Positions 7,002 to 15,142 of a DNA stretch of 64,000 nucleotides are shown piece after piece (position 1 is the first letter of the stretch; the number at the start of each line of letters is the position of its first letter). The notes under the pieces were generated by a model. The model was not told where the DNA came from. It made no database searches and saw only the letters and a program-made list of their open reading frames with translations. This stretch comes from Streptomyces sp. MP131-18 (GTDB lineage: Bacteria > Actinomycetota > Actinomycetes > Streptomycetales > Streptomycetaceae), in NCBI RefSeq assembly GCF_001984575.1, contig NZ_LZNS01000001.1:7739061-7803060 (forward strand). The letters run 5' to 3'. A program made the translations under genes and the position numbers.

Positions 7002-8399
7002 ATGCCGGACATCACCGCCCTGCCCGTCGCCGTCATCGGCGCGGGCCCCGTCGGTCTGGCCGCCGCGGCCCAGCTGATCCGCCGCGGGATCACCCCCCTG
7101 GTCCTGGAAGCCGGCCCGCGGGCCGGGACCGCCGTGCGGGACTGGGGACACGTGCAGCTGTTCTCGACCTGGAGCGAGCTGATCGACCCGGCCGCGGAGC
7201 GGCTGCTGGCGCCCACCGGCTGGGCCCCGCCCGACCCCGGCGCACACCCCACCGGCCGCGCGTGGGCCGAGCAGTACCTCCAGCCCCTGGCCGACGCCCT
7301 CGGCGGCCGAGTCCACTACGGGACGACCGTGACCGGCGTCGCCCGTTCCGGCCGCGACCGGGTGGTGGACTCCGGCCGCGCCGAGCAGCCGTTCACCGTG
7401 CACGTCACCCGCGCCGACCGCGCAGAGGAGCGGCACGCCGTGCGGGCCGTCATCGACGCCTCCGGCACCTGGTCCCGCCCCGGGCCGCTCGGCGCGGACG
7501 GCCTGCCCGCCGCGGGCGACCGGGCCCTCGCCGCCGAGGGCCGCCTCGGCCACCGCGTGCCGGACCTGGCCGACCCGGCCGTCCGTGAGCGCTTCGCGGG
7601 GAAGCGCATTGCCGTGGTCGGCACCGGCGCCTCCGCCTTCACCGCCCTCGCGCTGCTGTCGGAGCTGGCGCGGCAGGACCCGGCAACGCACGCCGTGTGG
7701 GTGCTGCGCCGGGGAGTCTCCGGCGCCACATTCGGCGGCGGCTCCGCCGACCAGCTGCCCGCCCGCGGCGCGCTCGGCCTGCGCGCGAAGGCCGCCGTGG
7801 AGGCCGGCCACGCCACCGCGCTGGCCGGCTTCCGGACCGCCGCCGTCGAACGCGCGGGCGGGCGGCTCGTCCTGGTCGCCGAGGACGGGCGGCGCTCCCA
7901 GCCCGTCGATCACATCCTCGTGCTCACCGGCTTCCGGCCCGACCTGTCGTTCCTCTCCGAAGTCCGCCTCCGCCTGGACGAACGGCTGTCCGCACCGGCG
8001 GCCCTCGCCCCGATGATCGACCCGAACGTCCACTCCTGCGGCACCGTCCGCCCCCACGGCGTCAAGGAGCTGGCCCAGCCGGAACAGGGCCTGTTCCTGG
8101 CCGGGATGAAGTCCTACGGCCGCGCCCCGACCTTCCTGGCCATGACCGGCTACGAACAGGTCCGTTCGCTCGCCGCCGCCCTCGCCGGCGACCGGGACGC
8201 CGCCGAACGCACCGAGCTGGTCCTGCCGGAGACCGGGGTGTGCGGCGGCACCGGGGTGTTCGACGCGGCGACGCCCGCTGCGGGGGAGACCGTCGGCGGC
8301 TGCTGCGCCCCGGAGCCGCAGCTCCTGCGGATCTCCGCCGGCGGCCCGGCCACCGCGGAGCCCGCGAGCCCCCCGGCGGCGGGTGGCTGCGGCTCATGA
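7002..8399 (+). CDS. arsO: FAD-dependent flavoprotein of the ars locus, ArsO-like
   Basis: A 465-residue NAD(P)/FAD-binding oxidoreductase. A Rossmann motif GAGPVGLAAAAQL lies near residue 11, and a second nucleotide-binding segment IAVVGTGASAFTAL lies near residue 205. The start is ATG 7002 after GGAG. Similar flavoproteins accompany arsR, arsB, arsC and arsT in the Streptomyces arsRBOCT system described on a linear plasmid, where ArsO was proposed to be a flavin monooxygenase; its chemistry is not settled to my knowledge. The C-terminus is cysteine-rich (GVCGG, GGCCAPE, GGCGS), which could bind arsenite. Divergent from the CVCD-type arsR. Confidence 0.78.
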   Translation: MPDITALPVAVIGAGPVGLAAAAQLIRRGITPLVLEAGPRAGTAVRDWGHVQLFSTWSELIDPAAERLLAPTGWAPPDPGAHPTGRAWAEQYLQPLADALGGRVHYGTTVTGVARSGRDRVVDSGRAEQPFTVHVTRADRAEERHAVRAVIDASGTWSRPGPLGADGLPAAGDRALAAEGRLGHRVPDLADPAVRERFAGKRIAVVGTGASAFTALALLSELARQDPATHAVWVLRRGVSGATFGGGSADQLPARGALGLRAKAAVEAGHATALAGFRTAAVERAGGRLVLVAEDGRRSQPVDHILVLTGFRPDLSFLSEVRLRLDERLSAPAALAPMIDPNVHSCGTVRPHGVKELAQPEQGLFLAGMKSYGRAPTFLAMTGYEQVRSLAAALAGDRDAAERTELVLPETGVCGGTGVFDAATPAAGETVGGCCAPEPQLLRISAGGPATAEPASPPAAGGCGS

Positions 8400-8473
8400 C
8401 CGGCGCGGGCTTGCGAACGCCCGTGCTGCCCGGCGCTGTTAGCGTGGCCGCGACCGAAAGGCGACAACAGCGG

Positions 8474-9316
8474 ATGATATCGACCACGTTCCCCATCGGC
8501 GGCGATCTGACCGTGGGACGGCTCGGATACGGCGCCATGCAGCTGCCCACCGGGCCCGCCCCCGACCGCGCCGACTCCGTCGCGGTCGCCAGGCGGGCCG
8601 TCGAACTGGGCATCACCCTGATCGACACGGCCCACCTGTACGGCGGCGGCGCCAACGAAGAGCTTCTCGCGGAGGCCCTGCACCCCTACCCGGACGGGCT
8701 CCACATCACCACCAAGGTCGGCGTCGCGCGCTCGGCCGACACGGGCGAATGGGGCCTGGACGGGCGGCCCGCCGTGCTGCGCGCCCAGGTCGACCAGGCC
8801 CTCCGGCGGCTCCGCGTCGAGCGGATCGAGCTGCTCCAGCTGCACCGCATCGACCCGGATACGCCCCTCACCGACCAGCTCGGCGCACTGCGGGAGCTCC
8901 GGGCGGAGGGCAAGATCGGCCGGATCGGGCTCTCCGAGGTCACCGCCGAGGAGCTCGCACGGGCGCGGGAGACCATCGACGTCGCCAGCGTGCAGAACCG
9001 CTACAACGTGCTCGACCGCGAGCACGAGCCCGTGCTCGCGGCGTGCGAGGCCGCGGGCATCGCGTTCCTGCCGTGGCGGCCGGTCGCGGCGGGGGAGTCC
9101 GGCGCCAGCGCGGACATCGCCGCCGTCGCGGCCGAGCTGGGCGTCACGCCCACCCAGGTCTCGCTCGCCTGGCTCCTGCACCGCTCGCCGGTCGTCATCC
9201 CCATCCCGGGAACCGCCCGGATCGACCACCTTGAGGAGAACGTCGCCGCCGCCCGGATCGGCCTGAGCGACGACCAGCGCAAGCGCCTTGACCGACTCGG
9301 GGGAAGCCCGGCGTAG
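8474..9316 (+). CDS. Aldo/keto reductase
   Basis: Cytosolic NADPH-dependent (beta/alpha)8-barrel oxidoreductase, 280 residues. The AKR tetrad is visible as Asp and Tyr in LIDTAHLYGGG, Lys in TTKVG and His in LLQLHRID. The C-terminal IPIPGTARIDHLEEN is the usual cofactor phosphate-binding loop. ATG at 8474; AAAGG lies a little far upstream. It sits 74 bp after the ArsO-like gene on the same strand and may be co-transcribed, but a role in arsenic metabolism is not implied. Substrate unknown. Confidence 0.9.
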   Translation: MISTTFPIGGDLTVGRLGYGAMQLPTGPAPDRADSVAVARRAVELGITLIDTAHLYGGGANEELLAEALHPYPDGLHITTKVGVARSADTGEWGLDGRPAVLRAQVDQALRRLRVERIELLQLHRIDPDTPLTDQLGALRELRAEGKIGRIGLSEVTAEELARARETIDVASVQNRYNVLDREHEPVLAACEAAGIAFLPWRPVAAGESGASADIAAVAAELGVTPTQVSLAWLLHRSPVVIPIPGTARIDHLEENVAAARIGLSDDQRKRLDRLGGSPA

Positions 9317-9392
9317 TGCCTCCTCCCCCGAGCCCCCCGAGCCCCCGAGCCCGCTGACCCGCGGGGCCGGCGGGGCCCGCAGGGGCCGGCGT

Positions 9393-9503
9393 TCAGCCGG
9401 TGAACAACTGGGCCGCCTTGCGGACCAGTTCGACGAGGCCGTAGGCCAGTGGCAGGCCGACCCACAGCCAGCTGAGGACGAGCAGACGGCGATGGGCGTT
9501 CAC
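9393..9503 (-). CDS. 36-residue MFS transporter small subunit-like membrane peptide
   Basis: A tiny gene whose GTG start (9501-9503) overlaps the TGA stop of the OFA transporter (GTGA), so it is translationally coupled to it. The peptide has a basic start (NAHRR), one hydrophobic helix (about residues 7-25) and an amphipathic tail (ELVRKAAQLFTG). Short coupled peptides of this kind are annotated beside OFA-type transporters in other streptomycetes. Function is unproven; a stabilising or assembly role for the transporter is the obvious guess. Confidence 0.75.
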   Translation of the reverse strand: MNAHRRLLVLSWLWVGLPLAYGLVELVRKAAQLFTG

Positions 9504-10843
9504 ACCGGGGCTCCTTCGGGCTCGTGATGTTTGGCGTGCACCGGCCGGACCATCTCGTTGGCGATGAAGCCGGTCACCAGCAGCGCGATCATGATGGTGA
9601 ACGAGAGGGTGTACAGGTCGGGCCCCGTACGCCCTGCCGCCTCCTGATTGTCGGCGATGGCGTTCACGATCAGCGGGCCCAGCACCCCCGCCACCGACCA
9701 GGCCGTCAGCAGCCGGCCGTGGATCGCACCGACCTGGTAGGTGCCGAACAGGTCCCGCAGGTACGCCGGGATCGTCGCGAAGCCGCCGCCGTAGAACGAC
9801 AGCAGAAGCAGCGCCGCCACGATGAACACCGGCTTGGCGGCGTTCCCGGCCAGGGCGAGCGCCAGATACAGCAGCGCGCCCGCGCCCAGGTAGAGCCGGT
9901 AGATGTTCTTGCGGCCCACCAGATCGGAGGTGGACGACCAGACGATGCGGCCGGCCATGTTGCACAGCGAAAGCAGCGCCACGAAACCGGCCGCGGCGCC
10001 CGCCGTGACCGGTGCGTCGGTGCCGGCGAAGAAGTCCTGGATCATCGGCGCGGCCTTCTCCAGAATGCCGATGCCCGCGGTCACGTTGCAGCACAGCACG
10101 ATCCACAGGCACCAGAACTGCGGCGTGCGGATCGCGTTCCGCGCCGATACACGCACGGCCGGCGGCCCCGATCGCGCCGCCCGCGCCGCCGCACCGGGGG
10201 CGGCGGGCGGGCGCCAGTCGTCGGCCGGCACCCGGATCAGCCAGACGCCCAGCGACATGAACACCGCGTAGGCCGCCCCGTGCACCGCGAAGGCCGTCGC
10301 GATGCCGCCGGTGTCCGTGCCGAACGCGTCCAGCATCTCGCTCGACCACGGCGAGGCGATCAGCGCGCCGCCGCCGAAGCCCATGATCGCGATGCCGGTC
10401 GCCATGCCCGGCCGGTCGGGAAACCACTTGATCAGCGTCGACACCGGCGAGATGTAGCCGATGCCGAGCCCCACCCCGCCGATGCATCCGTAACCGAGGA
10501 CCACCAGCCAGAACTGCTCGCTCAGCACGCCGAGCGCCGACACCAGGAAGCCGCTGGAGAAGCAGCAGGCCGACACGAACATCGCCCACCGCGGCCCGTT
10601 CCGCTCCACCAGCGTGCCGCCGAAGGCCGCCGACAGGCCGAGCATCACGATGCCGAGCTGGAACGGCAGCGCGCTCTGGGTGCCGCTGAGCCCCAGCGCC
10701 TCCTCCAGCGGCGGTTTGAAGACGCTCCACGCGTAGGCCTGCCCGATGGCCAGGTGCACCGACAGGGCGGCAGGCGGCACCAGCCACCTGCTCCAGCCGG
10801 GCGGGGCCACGGTCCGTCCGCGATCAAGGAAACCAACTGACAT
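9500..10843 (-). CDS. OFA-family MFS transporter (oxalate/formate antiporter-like)
   Basis: Twelve-helix major facilitator of 447 residues. The N-terminal AIGQAYAWSVFKPPLEEALG and GRKNIYRLYLG loops and the GYGCIGGVGLGIGYISPV segment are typical of the oxalate:formate antiporter family. A start at ATG 10843 (MSVGFLDRG) is preferred; a GTG 30 bp upstream would place a perfect operator-like palindrome inside the gene. Neither start has a strong ribosome site. The substrate is probably a small carboxylate, but this family is broad. Followed by the overlapping 36-residue gene. Confidence 0.85.
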   Translation of the reverse strand: MSVGFLDRGRTVAPPGWSRWLVPPAALSVHLAIGQAYAWSVFKPPLEEALGLSGTQSALPFQLGIVMLGLSAAFGGTLVERNGPRWAMFVSACCFSSGFLVSALGVLSEQFWLVVLGYGCIGGVGLGIGYISPVSTLIKWFPDRPGMATGIAIMGFGGGALIASPWSSEMLDAFGTDTGGIATAFAVHGAAYAVFMSLGVWLIRVPADDWRPPAAPGAAARAARSGPPAVRVSARNAIRTPQFWCLWIVLCCNVTAGIGILEKAAPMIQDFFAGTDAPVTAGAAAGFVALLSLCNMAGRIVWSSTSDLVGRKNIYRLYLGAGALLYLALALAGNAAKPVFIVAALLLLSFYGGGFATIPAYLRDLFGTYQVGAIHGRLLTAWSVAGVLGPLIVNAIADNQEAAGRTGPDLYTLSFTIMIALLVTGFIANEMVRPVHAKHHEPEGAPV

Positions 10844-10856
10844 GTCCGCGAACTTA

Positions 10857-10870
10857 TGTGAAGGTTCACA
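10857..10870. promoter_or_regulatory. Perfect palindrome before the OFA transporter
   Basis: TGTGAAGGTTCACA (arms TGTGAA/TTCACA, 2-nt centre) lies 14 bp upstream of the chosen start at 10843. It probably binds a dimeric regulator. It is 2 bp shorter between half-sites than a CRP site. Confidence 0.5.
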
Positions 10871-10939
10871 CACAGGCGATGGTGCCGGCCAAGGAGATTC
10901 TCTGAAAGTTTCGTCCCGCGGCGGGCACGGCCGACCGGG

Positions 10940-11352
10940 TCAGCGGCCCACGGCGAGATAGCCGTCGATCAACGAGGGCCGGTCGAGGCGTCCCGGCAGG
11001 TGATGGCCGGCCGCCGCCCGCTGCGCAGGGCGAGCACCAGCCCGTTGCCGCTGCGCACCACGAACGCCGTGGTCCTGCCCCGCACCCGGTAGCCCCAGCC
11101 GCCCATCGACAGCGCGGAGATGTGCCCGGCCTCCACACCGACGATGTCGGCGAAGGGCACCCGCCGTTTCGGCCAACCCAGGTGGCCCATCCTGACCAGG
11201 ACCCCCGACTCGCCCACCACGACGCGCAGCGAGCCGAACAGCCAGGCGATGACCGGCGCCGTCAGCAGGACCAGGATGCCCGTGCCGGCGGACGTCCACA
11301 GCGCGGCGGCCACCCCGCCCGCGATCACCAGGCTGAGCAGCGGGACCGCCAC
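10940..11352 (-). pseudogene. Decayed DUF1648-like membrane protein remnant
   Basis: A 127-residue frame starting MAVPLLSLVIAGGV has one or two hydrophobic segments followed by LRVVVGESGVLVRMGHLGWPKRRVPFADIVGVEAG. This resembles the C-terminal half of DUF1648-type membrane proteins that are paired with GntR regulators in actinobacteria. The frame stops at 10969, while the next frame continues with SLIDGYLAVGR to 10940. Losing one base near 10976 would join them. The N-terminal part expected for the family is missing. Together with the truncated GntR gene upstream, this looks like a decaying locus. A short functional protein remains possible. Confidence 0.5.
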
Positions 11353-11418
11353 GCTCCTGGACGCCGCTCACCCAAGCGGTCCCGCGCCTCGGCTCCGGTC
11401 CCCTGCCCTCCGCGTCCT

Positions 11419-11670
11419 TCAGCCGAACCTCTCGATCATGTGAACCAACTCCGCCCGCCGGTAGCCGTGCCGGTCACCGGCCGTCACCAACCGCCGGACC
11501 AGCTCGGTCACCTCGGCCGCGCCGGGGGAAAGCGCGCTCACCCGGACACCGCGGCCCCGCCGGAACTCGAGCACCCCTTCGTTGCGCAGCTCGCGCATCG
11601 CGCGCAGCACCGTATTGGCGTTGATGCCGAGGGCTCCTGCCAACTCCTTGGCGGTCGGCCGCGGTGTCAC
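11419..11670 (-). pseudogene. N-terminally truncated GntR (YtrA-type) regulator
   Basis: Only 83 residues: PTAKELAGALGINANTVLRAM matches helices 2-3 of a GntR winged helix and ELRNEGVLEFRRGRGVRV the wing, then a short C-terminal helix. The first helix of the domain (usually a segment like QIADQIRALIASG...LPS) is absent, and an in-frame TAA sits 9 bp before the GTG. The DNA-binding domain is therefore incomplete. The gene lies in the same orientation as the DUF1648-like remnant, its usual partner. Probably a non-functional remnant. Confidence 0.55.
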
Positions 11671-11722
11671 CGCGCCTGGTTACGATGCGGAAGGGCGCAA
11701 GGTACGAGACGGGGGGGCGCAC

Positions 11723-12448
11723 ATGGTGAGCCGAGGTTCTGGCGGCGGGCGGCACCGGGCGTGGGGCACGGTCTGCGTGCTGCTCGGGTCGGTGCTGCTG
11801 CTCGGCGCGGTCGCCGGACTGGCCGGTATCCCCGAGCAGGTGCGCCAGGAGCGGGCGTTCCTCGCGGCGGAGCCCTGCCCCGACCACGCCGCCGGGCGCG
11901 AGGCGTGCCTGCGCACCCTCCCCGGGACGGTTTCCGCCACCGAGAGGCGCAGTTCGCGCAGCGGCGCTACCTACCGCGTCTCGCTGGAGGGGGCGGCCGG
12001 CTGGTCGGCCGTCGTGCGCCTCGGCGCCGAGCCCCTGGGGGAGCGGCTGCGGCCGGGCGACCCGGTGACGATCAGCCTGTGGGAGGGTGAGATCGCCGCG
12101 CTCGACCGAGACGGCGTCACCCAGCGCCTCTCCGGCGCCCCGGACTTCGGGCCCCAGGTCTACGCGGTGGTGGTGATGGAGGCGACGGTGTGCGGGGGGT
12201 GGCTCCTGTTCATCGGCCTGATCGCCGTGCGCCGGGCCGGCCTGATGGCCGCCCGCGGGGTGCGGGCGGCCCTTCCGCCGCTGCTGCTCCTGATACCCGT
12301 GACCGTGCTGCTGCCACTGCTGCCCGCCCTCCTGGCGAGGAACGGGGACGGCGCCGGGCCCGTGGGCGCCACCCTCGCCGCATGGGCGGCACTCGAAGCC
12401 CTCGCCCTGTGGCTCCTGCGCGGACGGCTGCGCCTGCCCCCGGCCTGA
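11723..12448 (+). CDS. Membrane protein of unknown function
   Basis: A 241-residue protein with one N-terminal membrane helix (about residues 14-36). An extracytoplasmic domain of about 110 residues follows, containing two cysteines (EPCPDHAAGREACL) that could form a disulphide. Three more helices lie in the C-terminal third. ATG 11723 is preceded by a GGGGGG run; GTG 11726 is an alternative. I do not recognise a characterised family. It starts 52 bp from the truncated GntR gene and is divergent from it. Confidence 0.75.
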   Translation: MVSRGSGGGRHRAWGTVCVLLGSVLLLGAVAGLAGIPEQVRQERAFLAAEPCPDHAAGREACLRTLPGTVSATERRSSRSGATYRVSLEGAAGWSAVVRLGAEPLGERLRPGDPVTISLWEGEIAALDRDGVTQRLSGAPDFGPQVYAVVVMEATVCGGWLLFIGLIAVRRAGLMAARGVRAALPPLLLLIPVTVLLPLLPALLARNGDGAGPVGATLAAWAALEALALWLLRGRLRLPPA

Positions 12449-12555
12449 CCGCCCCTCACCTTTCTCCGGATTCACTCGCGTCCGCGTTGGCCCCGGAAGC
12501 CTTAAGGCCGGAAGAAGTGCTTCCGGGGTGGGCGATTGGGCGCTACGGTGCCCGA

Positions 12556-12569
12556 CGGGAGCGCTCCCA
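12556..12569. promoter_or_regulatory. CebR-like box upstream of the LPMO gene
   Basis: CGGGAGCGCTCCCA matches 13 of 14 positions of the CebR operator TGGGAGCGCTCCCA, to which the cellobiose/cellotriose-responsive LacI-family repressor CebR binds in Streptomyces. It lies 109 bp before the LPMO start. The box therefore predicts cellulose-oligomer induction. Confidence 0.8.
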
Positions 12570-12677
12570 TGCGCGGCTGTGGTACCGACGACGGGCCGTC
12601 GGTGCACCGATCAGACGTCCGAGGGCCGGTGCCGCCGGGTGCCCGTTTCGGGAGACGACTCTTCCTGAGGAGAACCC

Positions 12678-13631
12678 GTGTCCAATGAATCCACCGGCCG
12701 GAGACAGGCTCCGACCGGAAAACTCCGTTTGGCAGGCGTGGTCGGAGCCGGCCTGCTCGCTCTCCTGATGGCCTCCATCCCCTCCCCGGCATCGGCCCAC
12801 GGGGCCAGCATGATGCCGGGCTCACGCACCTACCTGTGCTATCTGGACCTGCGCGAGAACAGCAGCACCCAGATGCCCGCCAACCCGGCCTGCGCCGCCG
12901 CGGTCCAGCAGGGCGGCACCGGTCCGCTGTACAACTGGTTCGCCGTACTGGACTCCAACGGCGGCGGACGCACCACCGGTTACATCCCGGACGGCACGCT
13001 GTGCAGCGGCGGCAACAGGGGCCCGTTCAACTTCTCCGCGTACAACGCGGCGCGCAGCGACTGGCCGAAGACGCACCTCACCTCCGGCTCGACCATCGAA
13101 CTGCGGCACAGCAACTGGGCGCATCACCCCGGCAGGTTCGACGTCTACATCACCAAGAGCGGATGGTCGCCGAGCCAGTCGCTCGGCTGGGGCAACCTGG
13201 AGCGCATCAGCTCGGTGACCAACCCGCCGCAGCGCGGCGGCGTGGGCTCGGAGGGCGGCCACTACTACTGGGACGTCCAGCTGCCGAGCCGGTCCGGCCA
13301 GCACCTCCTCTTCGTGCACTGGATCCGCTCCGACAGCCAGGAGAACTTCTACTCCTGCTCGGACATCGTCTTCGACGGCGGCAACGGCCAGGTCACCTAC
13401 GGGGACGGCCGGACGCTGGACGCGGAGGACGTCGCGGAAGCTGGTGAGGCGGCCCAGGCGTTCACCCCGGCGGCCGACGAGGTGCCGGCGGCCCACCAGG
13501 GACACCAGGGACACCAGGGACACGAGGGGCACGAGGGGCACCTCGGCGCACCGGCCGCGGCCGGTGCCGCCGCACCGGCCGGGGCGGTGCTGAGGGACGT
13601 GCGCGACGCGTTCTTCGGCTGGTTCGCCTGA
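12678..13631 (+). CDS. Secreted AA10 lytic polysaccharide monooxygenase with His-rich tail
   Basis: Copper enzyme that oxidatively cleaves cellulose or chitin outside the cell, 317 residues. GTG 12678 follows GAGGAGAA. The signal peptide ends ASA, leaving His41 (HGASMMPG) as the mature N-terminal residue of the copper histidine brace; the second histidine is in NWAHHPGRF. The C-terminal strand ENFYSCSDIVF supplies the axial aromatic. Instead of a carbohydrate-binding module, the domain is followed by an acidic/Ala linker, a histidine-rich repeat HQGHQGHQGHEGHEGH and a short tail ending GWFA. The CebR-like box argues for co-regulation with cellulases and hence activity on cellulose, but chitin is not excluded. 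Confidence 0.93.
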   Translation: MSNESTGRRQAPTGKLRLAGVVGAGLLALLMASIPSPASAHGASMMPGSRTYLCYLDLRENSSTQMPANPACAAAVQQGGTGPLYNWFAVLDSNGGGRTTGYIPDGTLCSGGNRGPFNFSAYNAARSDWPKTHLTSGSTIELRHSNWAHHPGRFDVYITKSGWSPSQSLGWGNLERISSVTNPPQRGGVGSEGGHYYWDVQLPSRSGQHLLFVHWIRSDSQENFYSCSDIVFDGGNGQVTYGDGRTLDAEDVAEAGEAAQAFTPAADEVPAAHQGHQGHQGHEGHEGHLGAPAAAGAAAPAGAVLRDVRDAFFGWFA

Positions 13632-13653
13632 CCGGGGCCGGCTGAGAGAAAAC

Positions 13654-13681
13654 GTCCGGCGGGTCCACCGGCCCGCCGGAC
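13654..13681. terminator. Hairpin terminator after the LPMO gene
   Basis: Perfect 10-bp stem GTCCGGCGGG / CCCGCCGGAC with an 8-nt loop, 22 bp after the LPMO stop. There is no U-tract, as is common for streptomycete terminators. Confidence 0.7.
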
Positions 13682-13820
13682 GGGCACCAGAACCCTCTGT
13701 GTGCAGCGGTTCCACAAAACGCCCGCGGTCTGTGCGAAACCCGTCCTGCGGACGGACACCGAGTCCCCGCAAACGAGTTGGTGCCGAACGCATTGACAGT
13801 GGGCGGCGCTCACGCCACGG

Positions 13821-13850
13821 TGAGAGCGCTCTCAATTGAGAGCGCTCTCA
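13821..13850. promoter_or_regulatory. Tandem perfect palindromes before the GH64 glucanase
   Basis: The 306-bp gap 13632-13937 holds the LPMO terminator, then two identical copies of TGAGAGCGCTCTCA at 13821-13834 and 13837-13850, separated by AT (16 bp centre to centre), 88 bp before the GH64 start. The sequence is a variant of the CebR box (GAG for GGG in each arm), so a different LacI-family sugar regulator is likely. I see nothing else in the gap. Confidence 0.8.
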
Positions 13851-13937
13851 CAGCGCGCTCCACGGGAAGGGGTGCGAGCTGTCGGAGCAGTGCTGTGGGT
13901 GCCCGGCGACGGGACTGGCTGACACGAGGAGGACACG

Positions 13938-15125
13938 GTGTTCCGTTTGCGAAGAGTTCTGGCGGCCGCGGTCGCGACCCTGGTCGTCGCCACGGGCTTC
14001 ACCGTCTCGGGCCCGGCGCCCGAGGCGGAAGCCGTACCCGACACCATCCCGCTCACGATCACGAACAACTCCGGGCGTGACGAGCCCGTTTACCTCTACA
14101 ACCTGGGCACGCAGCTCAGCTCGGGCCAACAGGGCTGGGCCGATGCCGCGGGCACCTTCCATGCCTGGCCGCCCGGGGGCAGCCCGCCGACGCCCGCCCC
14201 TGACGCGTCGATCCCCGGTCCCGCCAACGGCGAGACGATGACGATCCAGCTGCCGAAGTTCTCCGGCCGGGTCTACTTCTCGGTCGGCGAGAAGCTGTCG
14301 TTCAGCCTCGCCACGGGCGGCCTGGTGCAGCCGGCCGTGCAGAACCCGGACGACCCGAACCGCAACATCCTGTTCAACTGGTCGGAGTACACGCTCAACG
14401 ACTCCGGGCTGTGGATCAACAGCACGCAGGTCGACATGTTCTCCGCGCCCTACTCGGTGGGCGTGAGTGACGCGAACGGCGAGGTCCGGACGACCGGCAC
14501 GCTCAAGCCCGGCGGCTATCAGGCAGTCTTCGACGGTCTGCGCTCGGCCGGGTGGGGCGGTCTCATCCTCGACGGCCCCGACGGCACCCCGCTGCGCGCC
14601 CTGTCACCGGGCCACGGCGTGGCCACCGGTGGTGTGCCGGCCGACGTCATGAACGACTACGTCGACCGGGTGTGGAGCCAGTACAGCTCGTCCACACTGA
14701 CGGTGACGCCGTTCTCCCACGAGCCCGACACCAAGTACTACGGTCAGGTCTCTGGCGACGTCATGAACTTCACCGATGGCGCGGGCAACGTCGTCACCAG
14801 CTTCCAGAAGCCCGACTCGGACAGCATCTTCGGCTGCTACAAGCACCTCGACGCCCCCAACGACCAGGTCCGCGGGCCCATTTCGCGCACCCTGTGCGCG
14901 GGCTTCAACAGGACCACCCTGCTGACCAACCCCAACCAGCCCGACCCGGACAACTCCGGCTTCTACACGGACGACGTGACCAACCACTACGCCCGTCTCA
15001 TCCACGAGCAGATGGTGGACGGCAAGGCGTACGCCTTCGCGTTCGACGACGTCGGCGCGCACGAGTCGCTCGTGCACGACGGGAACCCGAGCGAGGCGTT
15101 CATGACCTTCGCGCCGTACAACTGA
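13938..15125 (+). CDS. Secreted GH64 endo-beta-1,3-glucanase
   Basis: Secreted enzyme of 395 residues related to the laminaripentaose-producing beta-1,3-glucanase of Streptomyces matensis. GTG 13938 follows GAGGAGGA. The signal peptide spans about residues 1-32 (MFRLRRVLAAAVATLVVA...AEA). Glu150 (NWSEYTL) and Asp166 (TQVDMF) are 16 residues apart, exactly like the catalytic Glu154/Asp170 of the S. matensis enzyme. The catalytic domain fills the protein; no CBM is attached. It probably attacks fungal or algal beta-1,3-glucan. Regulated through the tandem palindromes upstream and followed by a strong hairpin. Confidence 0.92.
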   Translation: MFRLRRVLAAAVATLVVATGFTVSGPAPEAEAVPDTIPLTITNNSGRDEPVYLYNLGTQLSSGQQGWADAAGTFHAWPPGGSPPTPAPDASIPGPANGETMTIQLPKFSGRVYFSVGEKLSFSLATGGLVQPAVQNPDDPNRNILFNWSEYTLNDSGLWINSTQVDMFSAPYSVGVSDANGEVRTTGTLKPGGYQAVFDGLRSAGWGGLILDGPDGTPLRALSPGHGVATGGVPADVMNDYVDRVWSQYSSSTLTVTPFSHEPDTKYYGQVSGDVMNFTDGAGNVVTSFQKPDSDSIFGCYKHLDAPNDQVRGPISRTLCAGFNRTTLLTNPNQPDPDNSGFYTDDVTNHYARLIHEQMVDGKAYAFAFDDVGAHESLVHDGNPSEAFMTFAPYN

Positions 15126-15142
15126 CAGGAGTTCCCGCCTGC

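Noticed and set aside
10857..10870. CRP-binding site.
   Set aside because: Half-sites are separated by 4 rather than 6 bases.
13490..13545. CRISPR-like short repeats in the LPMO gene.
   Set aside because: The units are contiguous 9-mers encoding a His-rich peptide, with no spacers.
12822..13835. Long minus-strand frame opposite the LPMO gene.
   Set aside because: Composition typical of antisense shadows in GC-rich DNA; the LPMO frame has all family motifs.
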